A stretch of DNA of 64,000 nucleotides from Gemmatimonadota bacterium (GTDB taxonomy: Bacteria; Gemmatimonadota; Gemmatimonadetes; Longimicrobiales; Gaopeijiaceae): assembly GCA_028874995.1 (NCBI GenBank), contig JAPPGM010000161.1, positions 1 to 64,000 on the forward strand, given 5' to 3'. Below are positions 26,423 to 36,028 of the stretch, piece after piece. The notes below the pieces were generated by a model. That model did no database searches. It was not told the DNA's origin and saw only the letters and a list, made by a program, of their open reading frames with translations. Numbering within the stretch: the first letter of the stretch is position 1; every line of letters begins with the position of its first letter. The translations under genes and the position numbers were made by a program.

Positions 26423-26728
26423 CTATTCCGACAATCCGCGGGGTTTCCCGGCGGGAGCATCGCCGGACCCCTGGTTCCCGTAGTAGTCCTCGAGACCGTC
26501 TTCGCCGAAACCGTCGAGATAGTCTTCGTACCTTTCGGCAAAATGCGGATCGCCACTGTCCCCCATCCCGAAGCTTCGCGGCCAGTCGCGCTCGGTCGCG
26601 CGCGCCGTGTACTCGGCCACCGCCTCGCGCACGAGCTCGGCCGCGGAGCGCTGTTCTTCGGCTGCGAGCGACTTCAGTCTGCGGTAGTCCGCAGCGTTCA
26701 GGTACACCGTCGTCTTGATCGTCTTCAT
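26423..26728 (-). CDS. vapB: Ribbon-helix-helix antitoxin (VapB/CopG-like)
   Basis: A 101-residue protein from ATG 26728. The N-terminal KTTVYLNAADYRRLKSLAAE followed by LVREAVAEYTARA fits a CopG/Arc-type ribbon-helix-helix DNA-binding dimer. The C-terminal half is acidic and rich in Gly, Tyr and Asp (DYLDGFGEDGLEDYYGNQGS), a likely disordered toxin-wrapping tail. It directly precedes the PIN toxin gene. AT-rich inverted repeats immediately upstream are the expected autoregulatory operator. Confidence 0.85.
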   Translation of the reverse strand: MKTIKTTVYLNAADYRRLKSLAAEEQRSAAELVREAVAEYTARATERDWPRSFGMGDSGDPHFAERYEDYLDGFGEDGLEDYYGNQGSGDAPAGKPRGLSE

Positions 26729-26731
26729 GAG

Positions 26732-26764
26732 ATATATGGTATATGGTTGCCATATATTCGTCAA
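26732..26764 (-). promoter_or_regulatory. VapB promoter with autoregulatory inverted repeat
   Basis: On the minus strand TTGACG (26764-26759) is followed 17 bases later by TACCAT (26741-26736), a plausible sigma-70-type pair. ATATATGG at 26732-26739 and CCATATAT at 26750-26757 form a perfect inverted repeat across the promoter. The stretch is strikingly AT-rich for this genome. Confidence 0.5.
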
Positions 26765-26844
26765 ATCCGAAGACTCGCCGGACCCGGCCTGCACGACCCT
26801 GCGAATGTAGCGGCCCGTCGTGGACCGGTTGCACCCTGCGCCGG

Positions 26845-28242
26845 TCAATCGTGACGCCGAATCCGGTAGCCTTCCACTCGTTCCCGGCCCAGTTCGTCGC
26901 GTCGAACGGCGAGAAAGAAGTCGGTTCCCATCCAGCACGGGTTCCGATACCAGTGGCACGGCACTTCCAGCATTGGTGCCGGGAGCACTCCGAGCCACCG
27001 TCCTTCAGCGCTGAAGACGCTCCAGCGGTCGGGTCCCCCCACCTCCGGCGCAGACCACTCCGAAACCCACAAGTGTCCCTCGGGGTCCACGAACAGGCCT
27101 GCGACGGGGGGATGGAAGTCCCGCCTCGGAATCGCTCGCAGGAGCGGCTCATCGAGACCCCGGGCCGCTAAGCCGTTCAAGGTGGCCAGGTAGGTGACCC
27201 ATGCCCGGTGTGCTTCGTCCGAAACCGGCATCGGAGGAGTCGAGCGGCGAATGATCCGGACGGGCCGCCCGTCAAACGAGAACCGCCGGATCTCGTCGGC
27301 GGTCCCGTCGGCGACATATATGGTTGGGGGGTCCGCACCCGCTGCAAGGAATGCGTCGAGAAAGGTGAAAACCGGCCAGGGTACCGGCAGGCTGGCAGCC
27401 GGGATGTCCACTCCTACGGCTTCCACGCTCTTCCACACACCCAATGAGCTGGTAGCGTATTCCGGGTCAATCCGCACGAATTCCAGGGGTTGTCTGGCCA
27501 GCGTGCCGGCCGGGGGGTTGAACATCGGGTCATCCTCGATCCCGGTCACAAAGCTCCCATCCGCCAACGGGATGCGGCGCGATTCAGCTGACAGGCCGTT
27601 GACGGCCCCAAGCGCCTTGCCCAGGTCCACCGACCGCGTCCGGATGAGATCTCCGTCCGTATCGAAATAGCTGACCGGCCCGAACCACGAATCCCACACG
27701 GCCAAAGTGTCCGGGGGAAGGTACTGCAACTCTTCGGGGCTACTGAATTCTCCGGGGCCCTCCCCCTCTCCGCCCATGACCCGCGACAGCTCGCCGGTGG
27801 GCTTGAACAGATAAAGCTGTCGGCTTCCGCGGGATAGGACGGCGACGCGCCCGTCTTCGAGTCGCGCCAGCCCCGACACCTGCCATATCAGGTGGGCGGA
27901 ATCACCCGTCAAGAGCGACCGATCGCCACCGCCGAGCACGATCTCGGGTTCCATGTCCATTCGCCAGAACCGGTCCGAAGAGTATTCCGGAGAGTGGTTC
28001 TCCACGATATCGATCTCTGCGGAGTCACGGATCGCGAACCCGGCGTCCGGTCCGGCCGAAATACCGGCCTCCCGGTGATCGCACCCGGGCAGCACGGAAG
28101 ACACCACGAAGACGGCGCTGAGCGCTACGCACCGTGCCACCCTTCGGACCGCACAATGCCACCACCGCCACTCAGTTGTGGCCGCGTGGGTCGGGCCAGC
28201 CGCACTCGTCCGAATCCGGCCGGCCAAGCTCGTGAATTCCAT
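26845..28242 (-). CDS. Six-bladed beta-propeller lipoprotein
   Basis: About 465 residues from ATG 28242 (ATG 28248 and upstream starts are also open, so the start is uncertain). A hydrophobic segment ends in a lipobox (SSVLPGC). Just after the anchor comes IRDSAEIDIVENHSPEYSSD, close to the DSAGVRIVENHAPEW signature of the paralogue at 38890-40137. GGEGEGPGEF marks a propeller blade (about residue 165), and SYFDTDGDLIRTR and WSVFSAEGRWLGVLP are further blade edges. No catalytic motif is visible. The gene is divergent from the M14 peptidase pseudogene, which may share its regulatory region. Confidence 0.75.
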   Translation of the reverse strand: MEFTSLAGRIRTSAAGPTHAATTEWRWWHCAVRRVARCVALSAVFVVSSVLPGCDHREAGISAGPDAGFAIRDSAEIDIVENHSPEYSSDRFWRMDMEPEIVLGGGDRSLLTGDSAHLIWQVSGLARLEDGRVAVLSRGSRQLYLFKPTGELSRVMGGEGEGPGEFSSPEELQYLPPDTLAVWDSWFGPVSYFDTDGDLIRTRSVDLGKALGAVNGLSAESRRIPLADGSFVTGIEDDPMFNPPAGTLARQPLEFVRIDPEYATSSLGVWKSVEAVGVDIPAASLPVPWPVFTFLDAFLAAGADPPTIYVADGTADEIRRFSFDGRPVRIIRRSTPPMPVSDEAHRAWVTYLATLNGLAARGLDEPLLRAIPRRDFHPPVAGLFVDPEGHLWVSEWSAPEVGGPDRWSVFSAEGRWLGVLPAPMLEVPCHWYRNPCWMGTDFFLAVRRDELGRERVEGYRIRRHD

Positions 28243-28428
28243 GCCCATGACCAGCTGCGAATCTACGACCTCCTGCCGGGCTGACAAAGGCTGTTGCGCC
28301 CCGCCGATTCCATCGGGTATCGTCCAGCTTCCAGCGGTTCGGTGGCAACCCGCACGGGCATTGTCCACGGGCCGCAAGCCCTGACCAAAGGCGCTGGCCC
28401 GCGGCCCGCGTGAGAAAGAGTCACCTGC

Positions 28429-31085
28429 ATGAGAATTCCGACCGTCACCGGATCTGCCCGGACTCCGTACTTCACCGTGGCCACCCTGGCCCTGTTCGTG
28501 AACGCATCACCCCTCCACCCCCAGCCCCCCACCCCCGAGTCCGTACTCGGCCACCGCGTCGGCGCCGACTTCCACCTCGCCACCTTCGAAGAATCCATCG
28601 ACTACTTCCACCAACTCGCCGCGGCCACCGACCGCCTCGAGCTCCGCGAAGTCGGCCGCACCTCCTTCGGCCGCCCCGTCTACATCGCGCTCATCTCCAG
28701 CGCCGAGAACCTTCGCAACCTCGACCGCCACCGCGAGATCGCGCTTCGCCTCGCCCACCCCCGCGGTCTCACCGACGCCGAAGCCCGCGCGCTCGCCGAC
28801 GAAGGCCGCGCCCTGGTCCACATCGACGGCGGCCTCCACGCCAGCGAGGCCGCAACCCATCAGCACACCATCCAGCTCGCCTACGACCTCGTCGCCGGCG
28901 ACGACGACCCCGAAATCGCCGCCATCCTCGACAACGTGATCCTGATGCTGTGGCCGTCGATCAATCCCGACGGGCAGACGATGATCGCCGAGTGGTACCG
29001 GTCCAACCTGGGCACGCCGTACGAAGTCGCCCCGGCGCCGTTCCTCTACCAGAAGTACATCGGACACGACAACAACCGCGACGGGTACATGATCAACCAG
29101 ATCGAGTCGCGGATGGCCACCCGGGTGGCGCGCGAATGGGAGCCGCAGATCCTCTACAACCACCACCAGAGTTCGCCCTTCCCGACGCGCATCTGGATTC
29201 CGCCCTTCGCGGAGCCGATCTCGCCGCACGTGCACCCGCTCATGTGGCGCACCGTCAACCTGATCGGGATGTCGATGGCGCAGGCGAGACGGGGCTCTAC
29301 CGCTACGCGACGCCCGGCTTCTACACGATTCAGGACTTCCCCCCGCGCACGCGCGAGCTGCGCCCGGAATCGCTCTACAGCAGCCCGTGGGAGGGTGGGT
29401 GGTGGCGGCTGCGGGACGCGGTGGACTACATGCTGACGGCATCGATCTCGGTACTGGATTTCGCGGCCAAGTACCGGCGGGATGTCCTCTACAACCGCTA
29501 CCAGGCGGGGCGCGACGTGATCGCGCAATACACGGATGGGCCGCCGTACGCGTACTTCATCCCGCGGGAGCAGCGCGATCCGGTGGCGGCTGTCGAGATG
29601 CTGCGCCGACTGGCGTACAACGGGATCGAAGTGCACCAGCTGAGCGCGGGCGTGACCCATGACGGGATCGCGCACCCGGCCGGCACCTGGGTGATCGCAA
29701 TGGACCAGCCGTTCGCCAACTTCGTGCGGCAGCTCTTCGCGGTGCAGGACTATCCGGACCTGCGCCAGTATCCGGAGGGGCCGCCGGACCAGCCGTACGA
29801 CGTGTCGGGGTGGACGTTGCCGTACCTGATGGACGTGCGGGTGGTCGAGGCGGCCTCGCCGTTGGGTGATGAGGTGCGGGGGGCGATGACGGGGTTGGGT
29901 GATGGTGGGGAGGTGGGCGATGCAATGGTCGCGTGGGACGCCGAGGTGGACGATGCCGCCCCGTTCGACTCGCCCCCCGGGGTCGGGTTCGACAGCCACC
30001 CGGTGGCGGCTGCCATCGTCCCGCCGCCGGGGAGTGATGCGGGGGGCGGGGCGCTCTTCGTCGATCCCGCGCAGAACAACGGCTTCAAGGCGCTGAACCG
30101 GGCGTGGGCGGCGGGCGGCCAGGTACGCTTCGTGCCGGGCACGGTGGGCGAAGAGGGGGCGGCGGGCACCTCCGGCCACTACGTCGTCTCCGGTCTCTCG
30201 GGGAGCGCCCGCAGCGCGCTGGTGTCGAGCCTGCACCTACGCGCCTCCACACGCGGCGGCAACGACGGCACGCGCCTCGCCCAGCCCCGGATCGGCCTCT
30301 ACCGCCCCTGGAGCGCGTCCATGGACGAGGGGTGGACCCGTTGGCTGCTCGAAGCGTACGACTTCGACTTCACCAGCCTCTACAACCCCGACATCCTCGC
30401 GGGGGACCTCCGCGACCGCTACGACGTGATCATCGTCGCCGACATGGGTGCGGGACAGATCCTGAACGGCTTCGCCAAGGGGTCGGTGCCGCCCCGCTAC
30501 GAGGGGGGGATCGGGGGGAGGGGGGTGCGGGAGCTGGACGCGTTCGTCCGCGGCGGGGGCACGCTGGTGACGCTGAACAACGCGAGCATGTTCGCCATTC
30601 AGCAGTTCCACCTGCCGGTCCGCAACGTTATCGCGGACCTCGAGTCCGCCGACTACTTCATGAGCGGGTCGATCGTCGAGATGGAGGTGGACCCGTCCCA
30701 TCCGGTCATGTCCGGCATGTCGGAGCGGGCCAAGGTGGTGGTCGAGCGCAGCCCCGTCTTCACCACCGAAGAGGGATTCGAGGGTGCAGTCCTGGCGAAG
30801 TACCCCGGGGATGGCTCGCCCCTCCTCTCCGGCTACCTTCTCGGCGAAGAGCACCTGCAGGGCTACGCGGCCGCCCTGGACGTGGCCCACGGGGATGGCC
30901 GGGTCCTGCTGCTCGGAATGAGGCCGCAGTGGCGCGGCCAGCCTTTCGGCAACTTCCGTATCCTGTTCAACGCGGCGGTGTACAGCGGCGGAGTGGCGGC
31001 GGTCGCGCCCTCGAACCCCGATTTCTGGGAGGCGCCTGAAGAAGATGAGGCGGCGGAGGGTACGGAGGGCAGGAGCGGGAATTGA
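28429..31085 (+). pseudogene. M14 zinc carboxypeptidase-like protein, internal deletion and frameshift
   Basis: An ATG at 28429 starts an exported M14-like peptidase: signal-like N-terminus, zinc site GGLHASEAATHQH (His137, Glu140) and a further His in ILYNHHQSS (about 245). The frame stays coherent to MSMAQA at about 29280. It then jumps to another frame that continues as ETGLYRYATPGFYTIQDFPP and runs to 31085. Homologues I know carry about 40 residues between these parts, so sequence has been lost there. The Glu in ETGLY could be the catalytic Glu, as in the family. The C-terminal half (about 29900-31085) includes a class I glutamine-amidotransferase-like beta domain, a common partner. The total length fits a deletion that breaks the frame. 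Confidence 0.72.
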
Positions 31086-31315
31086 GGACTGCTCGGCGGT
31101 ATTCCGGCGGGCTGGCCGTGAGACGCATCGGAGTCGCCTTGAAGGTCAGGGCATCGTGACACCATTCGGCCCCCCTTCTCGTTCTGTGATCCATGGCCGC
31201 GGAGGAGCTGGCAGAGAACCCGGACCGCTCGAAAGCAACGGTCCGCGACCCGCGGTTGTCCAACTTCAAGGAAAGCCGGGATCCGACTTCCCGGAGTGAG
31301 ATCGGAGGAAAGACC

Positions 31316-32149
31316 GTGGCGCCTACCACGAATCGAAGGAACATCATGTTGCGACTGGCCGCGCTGGGCCTTCTGGCCCTCTGGCCCGCCGCCCTCGGAG
31401 CCCAGCAGGGCACCATCACCTACACCCACTCGATCAACATGGACCTGGAGTTGCCGCCGGAACTCGCGATGATGGATCTGGGTGAAATCCCCTCGGCGAT
31501 GTCCCGGGATCTGCTCCTGCACTTCGACCCGTCGGCGTCGCTGATGGTCCCGGCACCGATCGGGAAGAGAGAGAACGGGAACAAGAAGGTGGAGGTGATG
31601 GAGGTGGCCATGTTCGCCGAAATGGCCATGTTCATGGCTTCGAGCGGCATGAACATCGGGGGGAAGCTGACAAGGACCGAGGCCCCGGCCCTGGAGTCAT
31701 ACATCGACCTTGCCGACGGAAGGATCGTCGAGACCCACGAGTTCATGGGGCGCACCTTCCGCGTTGTCGACGAGCGGCCGGAATACCAATGGCGGCTGAC
31801 CGGCGAGCAGGCGGTGCACCTGGGGTACATGGTGATCAAGGCCACCGCCGAGCACGACAGCACCGCCATCGAGGCCTGGTTCACGCCGGAGATCCCGGTC
31901 GGGGCCGGGCCGGGGCCATATGGGGGCCTGCCGGGGATGATCCTCGTGCTCTCCGCGGACGACGGTCACATCAAGTACTTCGCGACGGAGATCGCGTTGG
32001 GGGATGTCGAGGAGGGGCTCATCAAGATGCCGGACGAGGGCAAGGAAATGTCGAAAGAAGAGTACGACAAGGTCGTTGCGGAGAAGATGGAAGAGATGCG
32101 GAAGCTGATGGGCGGGCGAATCCGTGGCATTGGGGGAGGTGGCCGATGA
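31316..32149 (+). CDS. GLPGLI family exported protein, copy 1
   Basis: A 277-residue protein. The start was set at the GTG at 31316 because GGAGGAA lies five bases upstream; the ATG at 31346 is also possible. A signal peptide ends near LGAQQ, followed by TITYTH, the usual opening strand. The family motif appears as YGGLPGMILVLS. A Lys/Glu-rich C-terminus ends in a Gly-rich tail. GLPGLI proteins are exported proteins of unknown function, usually encoded next to TonB-receptor-like genes, and this is the case here. Its TGA overlaps the receptor ATG (ATGA). Confidence 0.85.
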   Translation: MAPTTNRRNIMLRLAALGLLALWPAALGAQQGTITYTHSINMDLELPPELAMMDLGEIPSAMSRDLLLHFDPSASLMVPAPIGKRENGNKKVEVMEVAMFAEMAMFMASSGMNIGGKLTRTEAPALESYIDLADGRIVETHEFMGRTFRVVDERPEYQWRLTGEQAVHLGYMVIKATAEHDSTAIEAWFTPEIPVGAGPGPYGGLPGMILVLSADDGHIKYFATEIALGDVEEGLIKMPDEGKEMSKEEYDKVVAEKMEEMRKLMGGRIRGIGGGGR

Positions 32150-35007
32150 ACAGCCGGCGCATGGGTCGATGGAGCGGTCGCGGCGTGTTGGCGTGTGGTG
32201 CGGTTCTGGCTTTCGCAGCGATCGCCGCCCCGCTCGAGGCGCAGGAGGAATACGAGGTCACGGGGCAGGTTACGGATTCGGCGGGGACGCCGCTGAGAAA
32301 CGCGATGGTCGTCGCGCTCACTCAGACGGATTCGGTCTTGACGGAGTACGCCCTCACGAATGGCGACGGCCGATTTGTCATAGGGGACCTTCCCCCGAAC
32401 CGGTACATCCTGCAGGTTACGCTGATCGGCTACGCGACCTTCCGGCGCGACTTCGAGATCACCGATGCCGACGTCGACGCGGGCACGGTCGACATGACGG
32501 TCATGGCCGTGGAGCTGGACTCGCTGGTCGTGAGCGTGGAGCACGTCCCGTTCATCAACCGGGGGGACACGCTCAGCTACAACGTGCTCGCCTTCCCGAC
32601 TCCGCCGAATGCGACGGTGGAAGACCTGCTGAAGCGGCTGCCCGGGATCGAAGTGGACACGGAGGGCAACATCAAGGCGCAGGGCGAAGATGTCGAGAAC
32701 GTCCTCGTGGACGGCAAGGAGTTCTTCGGCAAGGACCCCAAGGTCGCCACGCAGAATCTGCCCGCCGAGGCCGTGAAGCAGGTGGATGTCTATGACAAGC
32801 AGTCGGACATGGCCGAGTTCACCGGAATCCCCGACGGCGACGACGAGCGCACCATAGACCTGAAGCTCCGCGAAGAGGCCAGGCGCGGGTATTTCGGCCA
32901 GGCGAGCGGTGGCTTCGGGGGGGACATGAACACCCAGGCGCGTCTCGGCGCGCTGGCCAGCAACGAACTGCGCTACGACGGCAGGCTCACGCTGAACCGG
33001 TTTTCGCCGACCATGCAGCTGTCCATGAACGCGAACACCAACAATACCAACCGGTCGGGGTTCTCGATGGACGGCCTCGGGGAGATCATGGCCATGGGTG
33101 GAGGCGGTTTCATCGTCGAGGAGATGATGGCGCGTGAGGGGTTCGGGGGAGGTGGCGGCGGGTTCGGCAATTCGCGTGGTTTGGGACTGAACCTGAGCCG
33201 GGACTTCGGCGACAAGGGATGGATTCGGGGCAGCTATTCCCTCAACGACTCGGACAACCGCCAGGACCGCATCCTGCAGCAACAGGCGCTCTTCGGTGCC
33301 AACGTCGCGTCACAGATCGCCGACAGCAGCCAGCAGGAGTCGGGCAACACGGGCCACCGCCTCAACCTGAACGGTCAGTACGCCTTCTCGCCGGGGCACC
33401 AGCTGAGGGTCAGGGTGAACGCCAACACAAGGTCGTCCACCATGGATTCCTTCCAGCAACGCGTGACCCGGACCGCGGACGGGCAGCCGCTGAACACGGC
33501 GGTCACCAACTACGACGTCAACAGCAGCAACTGGAACGGGGACGCGCGGGTCACCTGGCGCAAGCGTCTGGGAGAGGGCGGCCGCAGCATCGTGGCCGAG
33601 TTCAACAGCGACCTTCAGAACTCGGATCAGGTGGCGGACCTGGGATCGACGATCACCGGCGAGTCCGGTGGAGGGTCCGGCGGCGGCGGTGCGACGGAGG
33701 ATATCCTGCAGGAGCAGTCCAACACGGGGCGGAGCTGGAACAACACCGCGCGGATCTCGTTCACGCAGCCGCTGGGAGAACGCTACGTGATGGAGGTCTA
33801 CGGCCGGGGCCGCACGAGGGCCCAGGATCAGGACCGCGAGGTCTTCGACATCGTCGGCGGTGGACTGATCCCCAACGACGAGCTCACTTCGGGGTTCGAG
33901 CGCACATACAACTACTACAACGCGGGGGCCCGCTTCAGCCGGAACAGCGAGAAGTCGTGGGTCACGCTGGGGTTGAACGCGCAGCGATCCGACCTGAACG
34001 GGACGATCGTGGGCCGCGACGAGACGATCAGCAACGGCTACACCCATCTGCTCGGCAACCTGGACCTCAAGTGGGAGGTGAAGGACGGCCAGTTCTTCGG
34101 CTTCGGCTACAGCACATCGACCCGCGAGCCCTCCCTGAACCAGCTGCAGCCCTTCGTCGACAACCGGGACCCGATCAACGTGTACGTCGGCAACCCGGAT
34201 CTGGACCCCTCGTACTCGCACCGGCTGAGCACCAACTACCGCTTCTTCGACCAGTTCAGCTTCGTCAACTTCTCCACCCGGGCGGGATTCAACTACACGA
34301 GCAACCCGATCGCCAACTCGCGGGTCTTCGACGACCAGGGATTCCAGACGATCTCGCCTATCAACACCGACGCCTCCTGGTCGGTCAACGGCAACACGAA
34401 CTTCGGGACCCCGATCCGGAAGCTGGGCGTCGACATCGACCTGTCGTACGGAATCAGCTACTCCGAGGGCACGGAGGTGATCAACCGGTCGCTGAACGAC
34501 AGCCGGGTCATCCGTAACACCGTAGGGGCCAGCCTGTCGAACAGGAACAAGGAGAGGTTCGAGATCAGCGCGGGCGGGAACTTCACCTTCAACGACGTGG
34601 AGTACTCGCTGAACCAGGCGCTCAACCGCGACTACGTGAACAGCCGGTACAACGCGAGAGGCAGAGTCTACCTGGGAGCCTGGACCTTCGGTTCGACCTT
34701 CAGCTGGATGGTGTACGACCAGAACCTGTACAACATGGGCGCGGGACGCCGTGGAGAGTCGTACTCGCCGTCTCCGGGCCGCAACGTCGCCCGCTGGGAT
34801 GCGAGGGCGTCGCGGCGGCTGCTGAATGACCGGGCCGAACTGACGATCCAGGCCTTCGACCTGCTGAACCAGAGCCAGGCGGTCAACATCTCAAATTCGG
34901 GCAGCTTCATCCAGGAGTCGCGGACCCAGTCGATGGGCCAGTACTTCATGGTGCGTGTCATGTACCGGCTGGGGATGATGGGTTTCGGGCGGCCCGGGCG
35001 GGGGTGA
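32146..35007 (+). CDS. TonB-receptor-like outer-membrane protein, copy 1
   Basis: A 953-residue outer-membrane protein. Signal peptide to about residue 30 (PLEAQEE), then a carboxypeptidase-regulatory-like beta-sandwich (about 32-115; VTGQVTDSAGTPLRNAMVVA), then a plug-like part with LLKRLPGIEVDTEGNIKAQG and NVLVDGKEFFGKDPKVATQN. The rest is a large beta-barrel of the OMP_b-brl_3 type ending in YFMVRVMYRLGMM. Such receptors take up large ligands with energy from TonB, or secrete and display proteins. A TonB box is not obvious to me. The start overlaps the GLPGLI gene, so the two are coupled. A second pair with the same order follows. Confidence 0.85.
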   Translation: MNSRRMGRWSGRGVLACGAVLAFAAIAAPLEAQEEYEVTGQVTDSAGTPLRNAMVVALTQTDSVLTEYALTNGDGRFVIGDLPPNRYILQVTLIGYATFRRDFEITDADVDAGTVDMTVMAVELDSLVVSVEHVPFINRGDTLSYNVLAFPTPPNATVEDLLKRLPGIEVDTEGNIKAQGEDVENVLVDGKEFFGKDPKVATQNLPAEAVKQVDVYDKQSDMAEFTGIPDGDDERTIDLKLREEARRGYFGQASGGFGGDMNTQARLGALASNELRYDGRLTLNRFSPTMQLSMNANTNNTNRSGFSMDGLGEIMAMGGGGFIVEEMMAREGFGGGGGGFGNSRGLGLNLSRDFGDKGWIRGSYSLNDSDNRQDRILQQQALFGANVASQIADSSQQESGNTGHRLNLNGQYAFSPGHQLRVRVNANTRSSTMDSFQQRVTRTADGQPLNTAVTNYDVNSSNWNGDARVTWRKRLGEGGRSIVAEFNSDLQNSDQVADLGSTITGESGGGSGGGGATEDILQEQSNTGRSWNNTARISFTQPLGERYVMEVYGRGRTRAQDQDREVFDIVGGGLIPNDELTSGFERTYNYYNAGARFSRNSEKSWVTLGLNAQRSDLNGTIVGRDETISNGYTHLLGNLDLKWEVKDGQFFGFGYSTSTREPSLNQLQPFVDNRDPINVYVGNPDLDPSYSHRLSTNYRFFDQFSFVNFSTRAGFNYTSNPIANSRVFDDQGFQTISPINTDASWSVNGNTNFGTPIRKLGVDIDLSYGISYSEGTEVINRSLNDSRVIRNTVGASLSNRNKERFEISAGGNFTFNDVEYSLNQALNRDYVNSRYNARGRVYLGAWTFGSTFSWMVYDQNLYNMGAGRRGESYSPSPGRNVARWDARASRRLLNDRAELTIQAFDLLNQSQAVNISNSGSFIQESRTQSMGQYFMVRVMYRLGMMGFGRPGRG

Positions 35008-35047
35008 GCTCCTAACAAACGGGTCTCCGAGCGTGTCCCAGTAAGTG

Positions 35048-35084
35048 GGCGGGCTGTCGGCGCTTCTAAACGCCGCAGCCCGCC
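35048..35084. promoter_or_regulatory. GC-rich hairpin between the two GLPGLI-receptor pairs
   Basis: GGCGGGCTG and CGGCG (35048-35062, with one bulged T) pair with CGCCG and CAGCCCGCC (35071-35084) around an eight-base loop. There is no T tract, so it may stabilise or partly attenuate the transcript rather than end it. Confidence 0.5.
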
Positions 35085-35125
35085 GGTTGACCAGGACAGT
35101 CCTTCCCCACAGGAGACCAGGGAGC

Positions 35126-36028
35126 ATGCGCCTGCTTCGCCGTTTCATTCGGATTCCCCAGCGAATCGGCTCCGGAATCACCTGCCCGCGCGATCGTGGC
35201 GGGATCGCTTTCGGTGTGGCCGTGACAGGCCTGGCCATTCTTGTGGCGCCGGCCCCGCTGGCCGCTCAACAGGGAACGATCACCTACAACCATGTGGTCA
35301 AGCGGGAGCTTCCGCCCGGCTTCGCGCAGAGGATGCGGGAGCCCCCGCCCCCGCAGACGAACACGGTGCTGGTCCACTTCAGCCCGACCGTGTCGCTGAT
35401 GGTCCGCAGCGCGAATCCGCGTCGTCAGGGTGAGGGCGGACGGCGCTTTGGCGGTGGGGGAGACCGTGCGGTGGACGGAGCCCGTTTTCGTGATCGACGC
35501 GGAGGGGGGCGCTTCGGCTTCGGCTTCAGGCCGGGTGCCAGCCCCGACCAGGCCACTACCCTGCAGGCCGCCTACCTGGACTACGCGGAGGGGATCATGG
35601 TCGAAGCCCGTGGTTTTCTCGGCCGGACCTTCCGCGTGACGCGCGAACGTCCCACGTACGCTTGGCGCATCGGGACGGAACAGGCGGAGCACCTCGGCTA
35701 CACGGTGATGAAGGCCACCGCGGAGCACGACAGCACGACCGTGGAGGCGTGGTTCACGCCCCAGATTCCTGTCGCTGGCGGCCCGGCATCCTACGGGGGA
35801 CTGCCCGGGATGATCCTGGTGCTCTCGCTGAATGACGGACAGACGCAGTATCAAGCGACGGAAGTGGCGCTGAAGGAACTGGAAGCGGGACTGATCGCTC
35901 CGCCGGAAGACGGCGACGAGGTCTCGTACGAGGAATTCGAGAAGCTCGTAAGGGAGCGGATCGAGGAGATGACAAGATCGAGAAGGCCCCCCGGATCGGA
36001 CGGCGGGCCACGGGAGAATGAACAGTGA
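35126..36028 (+). CDS. GLPGLI family exported protein, copy 2
   Basis: A 300-residue protein from ATG 35126, chosen for the GGAG/AGGGAG just upstream. A signal peptide ends at APLAAQQ, then TITYNH opens the mature domain. A Gly/Arg-rich insertion at about residues 100-145 (GGRRFGGGGDRA and so on) is absent from copy 1. The family motif is YGGLPGMILVLS, and the flanking MKATAEHDSTTVEAWFTPQI is nearly the same as in copy 1. The last codons overlap the GTG of the next receptor gene (GTGA). Function is unknown; the repeated pairing supports a role with the receptor. Confidence 0.85.
   Translation: MRLLRRFIRIPQRIGSGITCPRDRGGIAFGVAVTGLAILVAPAPLAAQQGTITYNHVVKRELPPGFAQRMREPPPPQTNTVLVHFSPTVSLMVRSANPRRQGEGGRRFGGGGDRAVDGARFRDRRGGGRFGFGFRPGASPDQATTLQAAYLDYAEGIMVEARGFLGRTFRVTRERPTYAWRIGTEQAEHLGYTVMKATAEHDSTTVEAWFTPQIPVAGGPASYGGLPGMILVLSLNDGQTQYQATEVALKELEAGLIAPPEDGDEVSYEEFEKLVRERIEEMTRSRRPPGSDGGPRENEQ

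Noticed and set aside
31193..31315. N-terminal extension of the first GLPGLI gene from ATG 31193
   Set aside because: The extension is hydrophilic and unlike a signal peptide; the GTG at 31316 has an ideal ribosome-binding site directly before the signal peptide.
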